This document shows, piece by piece, positions 25,131-38,150 of a DNA stretch of 64,000 nucleotides. The stretch comes from Ziziphus jujuba (taxonomy: Eukaryota > Streptophyta > Magnoliopsida > Rosales > Rhamnaceae), in the NCBI RefSeq assembly GCF_031755915.1, contig NC_083382.1, positions 16,686,001 through 16,750,000 of the forward strand, read 5' to 3'. Both the position numbers and the translations under genes were made by a program. Under the pieces are notes generated by a model. That model was given only the letters and a program-made list of their open reading frames with translations. It was not told the DNA's origin and did not search any database. The first letter of the stretch is position 1, and each line of letters begins with the position of its first letter.

Positions 25131-26656
25131 GTGGTTTGGAGGACAAGATACATAGATAGGCCAGACTTTAGGTGGTTCTATCAGTATTGGATAGCAGTAT
25201 GCATTTACAGCTAGAGGCAGAGTTCAAAAAGGACGACCATCTTCTAGTGGCAGGGTGTATGCTATGACTATGTAAGAGGTACAAGCCAACACCAATGTTA
25301 TGATAGGTACATTATTTACGCTTGGTAGTGATGGACATATTTTATTGGCTAAAGGACCACATTCTTTTTTGTTTCTCGTGAATATATTGCATGAGTCAAG
25401 ATGACTCCAATTCTTTTAGGGTGTTATCTAGAAAGCTCCACAACCATAGGAGGGTTCTTTTGACCTAGTTAGATGTTAAGGGTAGTTTTTTTTATTTCTT
25501 GGAAATTAAAATCTTGATATTAGAACCTGGTAAAGACCAAGATTGGTTGATGCAATTTGGTGATCTTGTGTGGGACAAGTTGTTGAGAATTAAGCTGTAA
25601 ATTTTATAAGTTTGTTTCGTGGCATCTACTTTTGAGTGTTCTTGCAAATTAAAGGTTTGATATTAGCAATGTTTATGGATTTAAGGTGGTGATATGCTTA
25701 GTGATAACTTAACCTTCTAAGGAGTATAATTTTTGGGGCATAACTAGAAAGTGATAAATGTTTCCCTATGGTTTGAGGATCTAGTAATTTGTTTTTCCTC
25801 AAGAATGATACTTGAGATGACGAGAGGACTCAGACTTGATATTTTGGTTTCATATTCTTTGGTGTTGACAATCTTAACGATTTTGTTAGGCTTTATAAGC
25901 AATCTAAAGCCTTCTATTAGAATAAGTATGAGAGTTTTTGTTTTATAACTCTAATGAATTTGGTTAAAAGAGCAATGTTTGTCAAGGTTAAAAAAATTGG
26001 ATAATCAATGAGAGACATGGATTTTACAATTGGGAGTAATAGGAGTGTAGGCGAAGGCAAAAAGAACAATCTCAGTTTTAACTTTGTGACACAGGTATTG
26101 GTTTGAAGAAATTAGATTTAAGCTCTAAACTTTCCTTTGGTGGATGGATTTTTTGGAGAGTTACAAGTAAATGATTACGAGATAACTTTGGGACATGAGA
26201 TTGAAAGATATCTTCTTGTGTGATTTTATTTAGGAGTTTGATAGTTTTCTCTTACTGCTATTAATGTTGAGATGGACTGGTTGTTGATCACTCTATTAGG
26301 GGTTGGTTCTTACTTTTTGATTACTTGTGGAGTTTAGAGTTGTTTTGTATCGTAATTATGGTATTTTAGGGGTTAACTTTCGTTTTGTAAAATTTAAAGT
26401 GTTTATACTTTTAGAGTTAAAAAGTAAGTGTTTAGTGATTTGCATTGTGTCGTTAGTATTATTCAAGTATGAGCTTAGCTGGATTGAGTAAGATCTCAAG
26501 TATAAATGGTTTTGGCTAATTGAAATTTCTTAGATTCTCAGAAATTTGGAGCTATGTGGGTTTACAAACAATTGGACCATGTGGATACAACAACATTTCA
26601 TTTTTAATAACAAGGTACGAAATTTTGAGGGTGAAATTTTCATAACGGGCGTAGAT
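25131..26656 (+). mobile_element. Remaining internal region of the family B element
   Basis: About 25290-25400 retains a faint protease-like reading (G-T-L-F-T-L-G-S-D-G-H, where the family has a D-S-G-A triad). After that I find no reverse transcriptase, RNase H or integrase motif before the 3' LTR. The polypurine-like tract 'aacgggcgtagat' (26644-26656) directly precedes it. At 2.68 kb in all, the internal part is too short for pol, so it was deleted. Confidence 0.65.
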
Positions 26657-26974
26657 TGTGATCACCCGTCTTGAAAAATGCTCGAAATTTTGAAACTTTG
26701 ACAGAGTTTGACCAATTGGCCAGTTTGGAGACCCCAAATTTGACTTTTTGTATGGTCAATATTTTAGTTTAACTGGTATACCATTGCGTAAAGGACATCA
26801 ATATGTGTTCATAGACTAGTAGTATACCAAATTTTGAGTTACGGATAAAAAGTTATGGTTCTGTAAAATTTCAAATATTAGTTTTATATCAGTATCCAAA
26901 CCAATCCTAAACTTTTGTCTGTTAGTGACCAAAGGCTCCATATAAATATTGTAAAGTGTGCTCAGCAGGGAATA

Positions 26975-29948
26975 TGTAACACCCCATCCCAAATCGCACC
27001 GGAATCCGTGCACGTTGACCGAGGTTGACCGTTGACCGAAGGGGGTCAAAAGTTGACCTTTTGACTCGGTGAGAATTTCGAGTTGACCAGGGTACCGTGG
27101 CGAAGTGCACGATGCCACGAGTTCGTAGACTGGTATCACGTCGAAAACGAAGCTACGGTTTGAAAGTTATGAGCGAAACAAGTTGCGGTCCAAACTATCC
27201 AAGGAGTGCCGGGGTTGACTTTTTGTTTTTGGGGAATTGAGCTTTGACTCGTGCATGGTTGTGAAGTGCTCGTCGATACGAGTTCACAGACTAGCGGCAC
27301 GCTCAAAACGGACATCCGGTTAAAAAGTTATGGACGTTTGAAGTTTACCGGATACCTTATTATTTTAATATTTTTGGGTCGATGAACAGTGAAATGCCAC
27401 GTGTCAGCTTCTGATTGGTCCATGTGGCATGAACAGTGTCACACAGGGGTTTTTATTTGTTAAAACTCTCGGGGAAGAGAGAGAAAGAGAGAGAGGAGAG
27501 ATAAAGAGAGAGAGAGAGGACCGCCGGCCACCGGAGATTTTCAAATTTTCCGGCCGAGTTACTGTACATGCACCGGCCAGCAAGGTTGCCCTCCTCATTT
27601 CCGGCAAAACCTCCAAGTTTCACGGCGAACGGCCGCCGGACGCGCCCGGATCGGACCTCCGAAGTTTTACCCCTCCACCGCCGGCCACCGCGAATCGACC
27701 ATCTTCCGGCCATTTTCCGGCCACACGCGCCAGCTAGCCTTCATCCTCTCCTCAAGTCCGGCCGACCCACCAAAAATCACGGCCATCGGACCACCGACGC
27801 GCCGGAATCGGAGCGTTTTTCGGCGAGGGGCCGGAAATCTTCAAACGGTGATTTCTCCGCCGTCCGACCTCCGTTTTGCTCACTGCCGGTCCTGTTGGGT
27901 TGCTCTCCTCAAGATCTACAAGTCTGCAAAATTTCACGACCAACGGCCACCGCACGCGCCGCCGCCGGCGACGGTTGCCGGTGACCGCAGCGGTTCGTCG
28001 GAATGTACTGTTCCGGCGAGTACCCGAATTTCCGGCCAGCTCCAGTCCGCAGTGTTTGACCTCCTGAACCTGAATCCGACTTCCGTTTCCGCCAATTCGC
28101 GACGGTTTGGGAGAATTGCTGAGCCGAAACTCGAAAAGCTTTCTGGCGAGATTCCGACCCCATCGGGTTCGATCACCGGAAAGTAAGACCGAATCCGTGA
28201 TCCTCATCACGCGAGCTTCGATTCGGTATATAACTCGTAACCCTTTAGATGTCGCTTGGTGTTCGCTCCCCGGGTATCCATTTGGGAATTACCCGAATAA
28301 AATATTAATATTTTTGGTTTGTGCACTATGGTTGTTTAGGTGCACGCGCGAGTGGCGGAGTTGATCCCGAGGAGGATCTTAGTTGATTTGCGTGCTCCAG
28401 GTGAGTGACCCACCTTCAAAAATTATTTTGGGCAATTAATTATATTTAATTGGTATTTAAATTGATATTTAAATTTATGCTCATGTGGTGTGGTTTCTTG
28501 TGGTTTTATTTTGGTTTAATTTATTTATTATGCATGAGCATAGTATGTTCCGGTAGTATTGTACGTGGTTTTCAGTATAAAATTTCCGGGCATAATTGGG
28601 TTAAATATTTTATGAAAATATTTGGTTAAATTTTATAAATTATGCCCGCGGTATTTTTATGGTTGCATCTCGTATTTTGAAAAAAAATTGTGGTTTGTTG
28701 ATTATCGCTGTTTCGTACCGGGTTGTTTAAATAAAAATATGTGGGATGGTGTTTTGTGAAAATATGGTATACTTCCCACGGTGGTTTTTGGAAAAACGGT
28801 ACGATTGGTTGTTATTGTTTATTTTTAGACGCACTCATACAGTATTGGTGTTCTGGTGTATGGTGTATGGACACGTGGTAGTGCGCGGTTATTATCTGGT
28901 TTAGCACACGGTTTTTACTTCACCCGTGAGTTGCCATTGGACCGTGGGCAGGCAAGTTGTTATTGGCCACAGCCGCCCCCCTCCTTGGCCGGGTGATGGT
29001 TTTTAGCAGTCGGTACTGTCGGGACGCCGAAGTGACCACTGCAGGTTTCTCTCTTTAACCCCCCCGCCAGTCGGTGCTCGGGACGCTGGGTATCGGAGGG
29101 CATCACCGGTATATGGTGTGGTGCGTCAGGTGTAATTGTCGGTGTAAATTGCAAATAATGGTTTAAACCCAAAAGGTGTTCAAAATGATTTACTATAATT
29201 TAGTATATTTTTATGATATATTTGGGGTATGTTTTCTGTTTATTTATTGTGTATCAACTGGTTTAATCCCTTGGTTTTTGGGAGGTATGTACATTGGGTT
29301 TTGCGAAAAGGTTTTAAAAAGGGAACATTTCAAACGGAGCGATTGGTGAGAGTTTTGAGGGAAATTATTATTTTCCAACAGTTATTATTATTTATTTATT
29401 AATTGCTGGTATTTGTTCTATTCCTTAATTGCTATTACTATTATTTTTATTATTATCGCAAAAAGGTGTTCAGTAGTTCGGGTTACTCACGGAGATGATT
29501 AACATCTCACACTCTTAAATTCCGTTCCCTTAGGTGCAAGTGGTGGTAGACGTTCTTCCAGAGTGAACCAAGTTTTCCGCTGCTGTTGTGTTTCGAGAAG
29601 TTTCTTCTGTACTCTTTCATTTCAGTGTATTATTTCTTTTCAGCCTTGTTGTATTTCTGTTGTTTAGCACTTCTTAAAGCTCTGTATACTACTGGGATAC
29701 TTCTGTTTTATTTATGCACTGGACTGTTGTTGTTTTTGAGAAGTGCTAAAATTTGTGGAACAATTTGTAGTTTGTGGGAGGAATAAGGGGATGTTTTTAG
29801 AAGTGTGTTTTCAGTGCAGGTAGTTTGTGGTAAGTAAATCCCTTAGGGGAGGCTCTGTCGGATTTTCCGTTGGAGGGTCCGGTAGGGTTTCCCTGGGATC
29901 AGGGCTGTCTAGGGTTCCGGGGAAGGAATTCCGGACGGGTCCTGACAA
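26975..29948 (+). mobile_element. Solo LTR (family A) nested inside the family B 3' LTR
   Basis: Starts TGTAACACCCC and ends GGGTCCTGACA (2974 bp), the same family as 15712-18590 in opposite orientation. 'aata' flanks both sides, so four bases of target duplication are visible. It carries a (GA)n run (27475-27519), a GC-rich block (about 27520-28190) with 'GTAAGACC' at its end (28184), and the GC-rich tail around 28930-29110. Overlapping long open frames in the GC-rich block are on both strands and show no domain. I treat them as composition artefacts. Confidence 0.85.
27015..27087. promoter_or_regulatory. Cluster of seven TTGAC (W-box core) motifs in the LTR
   Basis: TTGAC starts at 27015, 27025, 27032, 27053, 27061 and 27083, and its complement GTCAA at 27045, all within 73 bp near the LTR start where a U3 promoter would lie. 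TTGAC is the core bound by WRKY factors. Function is inferred only. Confidence 0.45.
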
Positions 29949-32387
29949 ATAAGTTATAAAATACCCACTTTATCCCCCACACCCGAGAAATCTCTCTCCA
30001 GATCTATGAGTTCGAACACATTTAATGCCCAACTAAGTCACCATCGTTTCCTCAAATTCCAGCCACCATCTAACTACATGCACCAGCCATGCATATTATC
30101 CACCTCCTGGTGACCAATCGGGCCAAATTTTCCACCACCATATAACTTTCCAATTGTTTGGCCGTTTTTGGACCCTCTGAATCAATTTATATGCTCCATT
30201 TGTCAATATCCCTCAATGTTTCAAAGATACATCAATAAGAGGTTTGCTCGAGTTTTGTGACAAGTTTTTTGGCCGCCGATGATATTTTTGGACCAAGGTT
30301 AACACACCATTGTATTCCTTATCTCTTCATATAAAGTTTATAAATTTTGGATATCCTTTGATAGTTTTCCATTTTTGGATCAATTAGATAAATATTGGAT
30401 AAATTTGGACTCTGTTTGGATAAAATTAGTCAAATTGGTTAAAATTGAGGCTAGATTAATGTAATTAAATATTAATAGGGCCCATTGGAAAGTTCAGTTT
30501 TGAAAGATGGGCCTTTGGGTACTGCATATGAATAATATGCAGTATAACTGGACCATTCAGTCTCCAATTTATGTAATTTTATAGTTGTACAAATCATTTT
30601 AAGACATTTAGTATGCACCAATGTCTTTAGTTTAGTTGTTGAAATATATTTTATTATATTAGAAGCACTCGTGTTGAGCCTAAAGATGATCTTGTAGGGG
30701 AGTAGAAGAGAGGATCAACAATACAGTAAGTGGTTATGTCTTTTTAGAATGTTTTGGGCATGTTAGTATAATATATATGTGGTTCAAATATTTTATGTAT
30801 ATACCGTTTGATTGAAATGATTATTTTATGCATATGTGAATATCTGCTTTTACATATATATGTTACCATTTTATTTGACTTTTGACAATATTTTAAATAG
30901 TTTCCGATTCTATTGAGTTCATAATGGACTTGTGGATTGTGTTATTTAAATATCTTAGTATTTGTTTTGAGGTTTTTAATAATTTTAGAAAATGATTAAT
31001 TTTGAGAAAGTGGATTGGAAATGATATGTTTTTAAGCATGTATATGTATTTTATGATTTTATGTGCTTAAAAATGGTTTATGGTGATATATATTTCACTG
31101 TGGTTTTTATAGTTTTGACATGAAATGATGATTTGGAATTTTTGGAATATTTAATCAAATGGTTGTATTTAAATATTAAATTATGTTTTATTATACAGTA
31201 TTATTTGAAAATGTATGATCTTATAAAGATTGTTTTATGAATACTGTCTTGTTTACTTTTAATTGTTGTATCATATACTACTAGTGTTTCGGATCAGTAT
31301 TATATTATACTATGCATGTTTGCCATGATGGCTATTATATACTAAGGGCCACGAGGTTGGGATTTTTCCATAGGTTCATTATTGCCATAGTATCTTTCCT
31401 GCATTAAGGGTTGTGAGGATAGGTTCATCCCATAAGTTTATAGTGCCACGTCGCCTAAAGATGCAAGGGGTCGTGAGGTGGGTTTATCCCATATATTTAA
31501 TTTCTTTTACTGTCCAGTGATGTTTTGGGTTGCCGTGCAGCATTTGGTAATACTAGGTATATCATATGGTACATTGTTTATGTTTCTTGTTATATTATTT
31601 GTTTTTTTTGGTATTTGTGGTTTTTACTGCACTTTTATAATTATTTTGTGAAATAGTATTTATATAATCTTATGTCAATATTTATATCACGATTAATACA
31701 TTTTATAATATTTTAACCATCATTCATTTTATATTATTTAAGCATCAATTCTACGATATTGATTTTGGATACAAGTTTGGGTTTTAATAAATGATTTTAA
31801 AAGGAGAACCTTTCAAAAAAGTGAAACGAGAATTCTTGAGAGAAAGTTTTACAGAAATAAAGTATTATTTTCTATTACACTATGTCATTCTCTGAGATCT
31901 CTTTATCTCACCTTTTATTTGTTTTTAAATTCTTTCCCCTAGGTCTAGATAGTTAGCTGGCAGTCTACCTCACTCATCATTTGTTATTTTATATTTCCCA
32001 TAGCAGCAGCAGTACTTATTATTCTCTATCTATCTTTATTATTCTAAACTTATTTGTATTAGTTGTACTTTTGAATTTTTCAAATACTTTTGGAATGCTC
32101 TGATTAAGATATCGGACACATTATTGATCATATTATATATGTGTAATTATGGCTTGTTGTATGATGTACTATAGTTGTGGACCATGGTTGTTGATTTGTA
32201 TGCTGTTGTGGTTTTATTTTTATTGAGATATTATTTGATATTGCATGTGTTTATTTGTCCACATTTTAAATGGGGTTCTGTTGGATATTTTTTAACGATT
32301 GTCCAATTGGACTTCACCAGGGGAGACTATCTGTGGAGAACCTGAGAGGGTTCTCAAGATGGGTCCTGTCATTATCATTCAAAATTC

Positions 32388-32900
32388 CTTCCAAAATCAT
32401 CAATAAAAAAACAATCTCCTCTTTTTTAAAATTATTTATGATCATAGTAAAATATTAATTAATACCAAATGGAGCAGCTATTTAAAAGCATGAATTTTTT
32501 TACCTTTATTGGTTGTATTAAAAAATATATAATTTTATTATTATAATATTAGATAATTGATTGAAAAAAATATAAAAGTAGAATAATTAGTGTCATGTGT
32601 TATCATAATATTCTTCCAAATTTCCTCCAAAATCATTAATAAAAAAAATCATCTTCCCTTCTTTTTATTATTTAAGATCTTCTCAAAATATTAATCGTTA
32701 CCAAATTGAGCAGCTATTTTAAAAAAAAAAAGAAGAGATTTTTTTACATTTTATTGGTTGTATTAAAAACTATCTATTTTGATTATTATAATATTATTCA
32801 ATTAATTGGAAGAATATGAGATTTTACCTTTTATGATTGTACCAAAAAATATATTAAATCTATTATTGTAAAATCATAAATAAATATATATTATTATTTA
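32388..32900. repeat. Two diverged units of about 236 bp
   Basis: Units begin near 32388 and 32623 with 'ttccaaaatcatcaataaa'-like starts, share 'ttggttgtattaaaaa' and 'gagcagctatttt', and a third partial unit follows. The sequence left of the 5' LTR (21410-21452) matches 32571-32610, so the family B element inserted into this repeat. Confidence 0.5.
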
Positions 32901-32930
32901 TTAATAATAAATAAATAAATATATTTATTA

Positions 32931-33093
<163 letters not shown>

Positions 33094-34419
33094 TAGGTAA
33101 AATTTTGGAAATGATACCCTTATTTCAAATCACTAATTTATATCTTTAGAAATAAAAATAAGTAAATATATGTTTATTATTATGATATTATAATATTATA
33201 TATAATATTAAATTTTATAATATTATATATAATATTAAATTTTATAATATTATTATTATTATATTATAATATTTTATAATATTATATGAAAATTAATAAA
33301 GATATCTCCGTATGGAAGTTAATAAAGATATCTTTTTATTTGTAAATAAGAAAAATATAATATTATAAGTAATATCTGTTAAACTGGAAAAAAAGATTTA
33401 TATTCAAAATAAATTATTTTATTTTATTTTATTTATCAAATAAATCAAATACACTTGGTTATAAAATAATAAGTGACATCTTTCAGTCATTTAAAATTTC
33501 ATTGTTCAATATTTTATTGCTTTTTATTCTTTTATACTTCTATTTTAGTTATTAAAGGTTTTTTTTTCTTGTTTTTATTGTTTAATTTCAATTTTTTTTA
33601 TGGATCCTAATCATGACCATCTTAATCATGAGCATAAATGTGAACCACGCTATAGATTTTTGATTGAAGTCGAAGATGTTGAATCAAGATATACCGTGAA
33701 ACTGATGGAAAAGAAGAAAATATTTCTAAAGAAGATTCCTCGTTGATTATCAATTCATCTTTGTATATAAATTTTTTAAGGATAATGAAAGAGAAAAATA
33801 TATCTATAAATAAAAAAAAGAAGATGTAAGAGATTATTCAGGATGAGAACATGTAAGAAGAAACAATATGATCATTTTGGCAATTAGGTAGTACTAGAAT
33901 TCCTGGACTTTGTGACAACTTTATTAAATAAGAAGCAACTTAGAAAGATTAAATATTTATCCTAAACAAGATACTTGTTTTTTTTCTTATTATGTTTCAT
34001 TTTTTTTTATTGAAATCAATTGTATTTGAATAATAATATTTTAATGTTTATTTGAATCGAAAAAAAATGTTTTATTTTATTTGTTATAAATTATAATATA
34101 ATAGCTTAATAAAATGAAATTTCATTAATGCCTAGTAAACCACCCTTGGTGCCTTTCCCAATCTTTGAGTAATAATGCATGTTTGTTATAATGTTCAAAA
34201 AAATAATATAATATTATTAACGTATAACATTTTTATTATTTGTGTTATTATACATATTATTATCTATAATATATATAAAAATAAGATAATAAAAAATTTT
34301 CTCACATTTCATCATTAGATTTAAATATAATTAATTATTTTAAATTATTTTAAAAATCATATACTATGATAATATATACCTGCATTGCACGAGGATCTAT
34401 GCTACCACTACTAGTAATA
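33094..34419. other. AT-rich filler
   Basis: Includes about three copies of a 28-bp AT-only unit (about 33185-33260). A short open run from the ATG at 33601 reads as His- and acidic-rich peptide for about 48 codons, but I recognise no family and the frame soon closes. The rest shows nothing I can support. Confidence 0.3.
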
Positions 34420-34805
34420 ATAATAAGAAGAAGAAGAACAAGAACAACAACAACAACATATCCTACCCAACAAATATGTCTTATAGAATTAATCAATTGA
34501 ATAGAATAGATCCATACATGAGTTGATTAAATATTAAGATTTATCTATAGTTCTATTTATATAGATGTATATATGCATCTTATACATTTATATAATCACA
34601 TAGTAAAGAGTGTTTGTTACAAAGTTTTTATATTGAAGTTTCATGCATAAGACTTGGGGTATAACAAGAAATACCAATGAAAAAAAATGGTCAATGCATA
34701 TAGTCACAGATGTGATCATCATTAGTATGCAATTAGCATAAAAAAATGCATGTCATCGAAAAATCATCATGCTTGATGTAAATACATGGTAGCTAATGCG
34801 AATTA
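34420..34805. repeat. Right arm of the second duplicated copy
   Basis: Matches about 20270-20775 in the same orientation, with shared 'cccaacaaat', 'cttatacatttatataatca', 'aagagtgtttgttac' and 'gatgtaaatacatgg'. With 21078-21415 it completes the second copy of the old duplication. Confidence 0.65.
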
Positions 34806-35299
34806 TGTTAGGTATAAAATTTGTCTATTTTATAATTTATTTTTATATTTATTGTTTATTATTTTCCCAATAATTTTTTACTAACTTGAATAAAAATATA
34901 TTGATTTCTTTTTTTTAGGTAAAAAGACTAATAAATTGTGAAGTTTTTAAGTTAGTTTGGATAATTTTTTTAATAGAAATATGGAAAGATATATTTTATA
35001 TATATTTGAATGAATCAAGTTGATAAATATCTACTATGGACGCCATTTTAGATTTATTTTGGAGATTTGAAAATTAATTGTCTACCATATTGAAGATATT
35101 GGATTTTTGCATAGCAAATGCTGTGTTTAACATATTTGGAGCTGCTAAAGGAATTTTGAGTGATTTCAGTTACAAATTTTCTTGACACATCAAAGATCAT
35201 CTTTGTCAAATTCATTGCATTTGGACTAGTGGATCAATACAAATTTAATTTCAAAGTCAAAGCATCTGCATAGTTTTTACGAATCTGCAATCCTAGGGG
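34806..35299. other. AT-rich, no gene
   Basis: No coding signal. About 35145-35215 resembles 3985-4055, pointing to an undefined dispersed repeat. Confidence 0.3.
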
Positions 35300-38150
35300 A
35301 GAATTGAAGTTGAATGTCTTAATGGATATCAAAATGCTTATTATTGCCCATTGATACTATGCCACATGTCAATCCATTAACCAATCCCATGAGTGCATAG
35401 TGGCACCCATAGGTGGTGTTTTTATTAGATGATGGAGCTTGTGTGGGGGAGGGAAAGAGGAGATAGGAAGGAGAAAGAGGAAAGAGAAGAGAGATATCGA
35501 TCAGGTGTGATCCACTGTGTTTCAACCATCATCAATGTGCATGTGCCTAACCACCAGGTCAGCTACCTCAAGATTGATCAGCCAACCAAGTTCCATTTCC
35601 AGCATGTAAGCGACAAGCTAAGATCAAAGAGATTTCTGTCGCCGACGCCATTAGATTTACCGATTGATTTCTCACAAGTCAACCATCCATTTTTGACACC
35701 ACCTAAACCATTGTGAAGTCCACCATCCAATCTAACTTTCCACCAAATTTCACAGCCAGTGGCTTGCGACATTCATCGATGACCACGGTGGCTCTCCGGA
35801 ATCCTTGGTTCTGGCAAGTTTTCAATAAGACCACCAATCTATCCCCCTATTTTGACCTCGTTAAACCCAAATTTGAGGTCTATTTTATCCAAATCTCAAC
35901 TAGCTGGGAGATTCAGAGACACTTGATTCTTGACATTTTCGGTTAGATCCCGGCCACCACCGGTTTGATCTTTGAAAGGTAAGACCTAATCCATAATTCT
36001 CATGTTACAAGCTTTGTTTTAGTATATAATTTGTGTATTTTGTACAACATTTGTGTTAGATCCCTTGGGTAACCCATATATATTATAGCCGATCAAAATA
36101 TTATTTTAATTAGTGTTGTGTATTGTTGATATTTAGGCACCCATGTGATTTATGGGACCAATCTTATGGAGGATCTCGAGTGATCCTCTTTCAAAATCAA
36201 TTTTGGGGTTGTTAAAAATAAATATTGTGTTCTTTAAATTTCTTAAGAATTGTTGTATGTTTAATATTTAAGAAAAATTGTTATTCAAATTTATGATGCC
36301 AAAATTATGTTGATTAAATATGAGTTGCATAGAATTTATATCTATGGTTTTAAAGAAATTATGATTTCAAATTATTGTTAAATTTTATTGTTGAATTTAT
36401 TATGCATAATAAAATGTATTTATGTGAATTTAAATATACGTGGATTTTATTTAATTTTAATGTAATATTTGTATAGTTAATTTTAAAGATTTGTACAAAT
36501 TTAATGTACTCAATTTGTATTTGTGCATTTAAATATTTATGGATCTTGTTTTATTGTGGTAAAAGTTGGTGTGTTTAAAGTGATGGATTTATGACGACGG
36601 TTTAGAAAAGAAATGTCAAATTTTATAGGTTTAAAGGATGTACTAAACCTGGTGGCATTTTATGAGATTTTCGATATTCATGAGATTTATAATTTTATGG
36701 TTTAGATGCACCATACAATACTAGTGTTCTGTATTATATCTATTGATTAGCAGGTAAGTATATATGGTTGTGTTGTGGGAGTGTTGGACCTGAAAGTTGG
36801 CAAGTATAATGCACAGTGAGCATCAATCGTCCCGCTGCAAGGCCAGGATGATTGTTATCAGCATCGGGATGTTAAGGTGATAATTTGCAAGTTTTTCGAT
36901 TTAACCTCCACATCAGAGCGGTGCTTAGGATGTTGGGTATCGTCAGACACGACTTGGTATATAGTATGGTTCATCAAATTGTTTTCTCGACACATTTTCC
37001 AAAATAAAATTTTTTTTAAATGTATTTTGTCATATTTTGATCATTTCTTTTGACTTGATGTTTTAAAATGTATTTTATCATATTTTTATCATTTATTTGT
37101 AATCGATGTTTAAAAATGTATTTTATCATATATATATTATTCATTTTAAATTAATGTTTTAAAGTGCATTTTATCATTTATTTTTTCTATTTGATGTTTA
37201 AAAATGAATTTTATCATATTTTTATTATTCATTTCAAATTGATGTTTTAAATTAATTAAAATATTTCTTTTGTTGTTTAATCGATTCATTTAATCAAGAT
37301 TTTGTAAATTATATATTGAGGTTAATTTTGTTTTGATATTAAAATTTTCTAATATAAATTTTATTTTACCCTATGATGTTTTATTCTAAATTTAATAATT
37401 TGTTACTATTATTTTCAATGTTAATTTTAAATTTAAATTATTTATATTTTATTTGTTTATTTATTTCCTTGATTTTTGGGGTATAAAAATAATGGGTTTT
37501 GTGAAAATAGTTTTAACAAGGAAAACTTTTCCAACTAAGTAAAATTTGTGAAGGTTTTGAGAGAAAATTCTTAATTTTTCTGATTTATTATTTTAACTAT
37601 CTATTTTTTATTAATCTCCTTTATTTTATATTAGTAAATTATTATATTTTATGTAATACTTGGATCACTTGCTAGGATGGTTAGCATTTCATATTTTTAA
37701 AAACATTCCTCTAGACCCAGGTTAATAGACGTTGACTATCGGGGGCGAGCTTTACATCTTTTGTTTGTGCAGAATCCCAAGAAGTCCCTTCTTTTTTTCT
37801 TGCTTCCTTGTAATATTTCTTCTTTATTCCTTTGTGTTGTATTAAACTATGTCTTCATTTGTAAACTTTATGATGCTCTGCATACTGTGTTGGATTATTA
37901 TTTGTTTAATATTATGCATGTTCTTTGTATTGTATTGTTTTGAAGTGCTGCCATTGTGGAAATCTTTGTAGTAAGGTGGGAGGAATAATATTGTGTCTTT
38001 TAGAAGTGTGTTTTCTATGCAGGGAATTTTGTGGCATGTTGACCCCTTAGGGGAGATGTTGACTGATTTTCCATTGGAAGGTTGGCAAGATTTTCTTAGG
38101 ATCATTGCTTATTTAGGATTCTGATAAGGGATCTTAGGTGGGTCTTGATA
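35300..38150 (+). mobile_element. 5' LTR (left end lost) of a Ty3/gypsy element related to family A
   Basis: The body aligns with the family A LTR: a purine-rich leader (about 35440-35495), a block ending at 'GTAAGACC' (35981), the subrepeat region with 'ggcaagtataatgcacagtgagcat' features (36800), and a terminal part resembling 29820-29948, ending 'ggtcttgata' at 38150. The TGTAACACC start is not visible, so the left border is approximate. A 48-bp tandem array lies at 37021-37216. No primer binding site is recognisable after the LTR. Confidence 0.7.
37021..37216. repeat. 48-bp tandem repeat array inside the LTR
   Basis: The motif 'tgtattttatca' (with small changes) starts at 37021, 37069, 37117, 37165 and 37205, giving a period of 48 bp and a last unit of 40. 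A shorter version recurs in the 3' LTR at about 40655-40815. Confidence 0.8.

Larger units (their letters stand above)
26657..32371 (+). mobile_element. 3' LTR of the family B element, split by a solo LTR
   Basis: Left part 26657-26974 starts TGTGATCACCC. Right part 29949-32371 ends GGGTCCTGTCA. Together they give about 2.74 kb and align with the 5' LTR at 21453-23973, including the 62-bp subrepeats (31322-31500). The break is occupied by the family A solo LTR at 26975-29948. Confidence 0.8.

Noticed and set aside
27429..28210. Several overlapping open frames of 80-152 codons on both strands
   Set aside because: They lie in the GC-rich part of a solo LTR, overlap one another in opposite strands, and show only Pro/Arg/Ser-rich composition without a domain.
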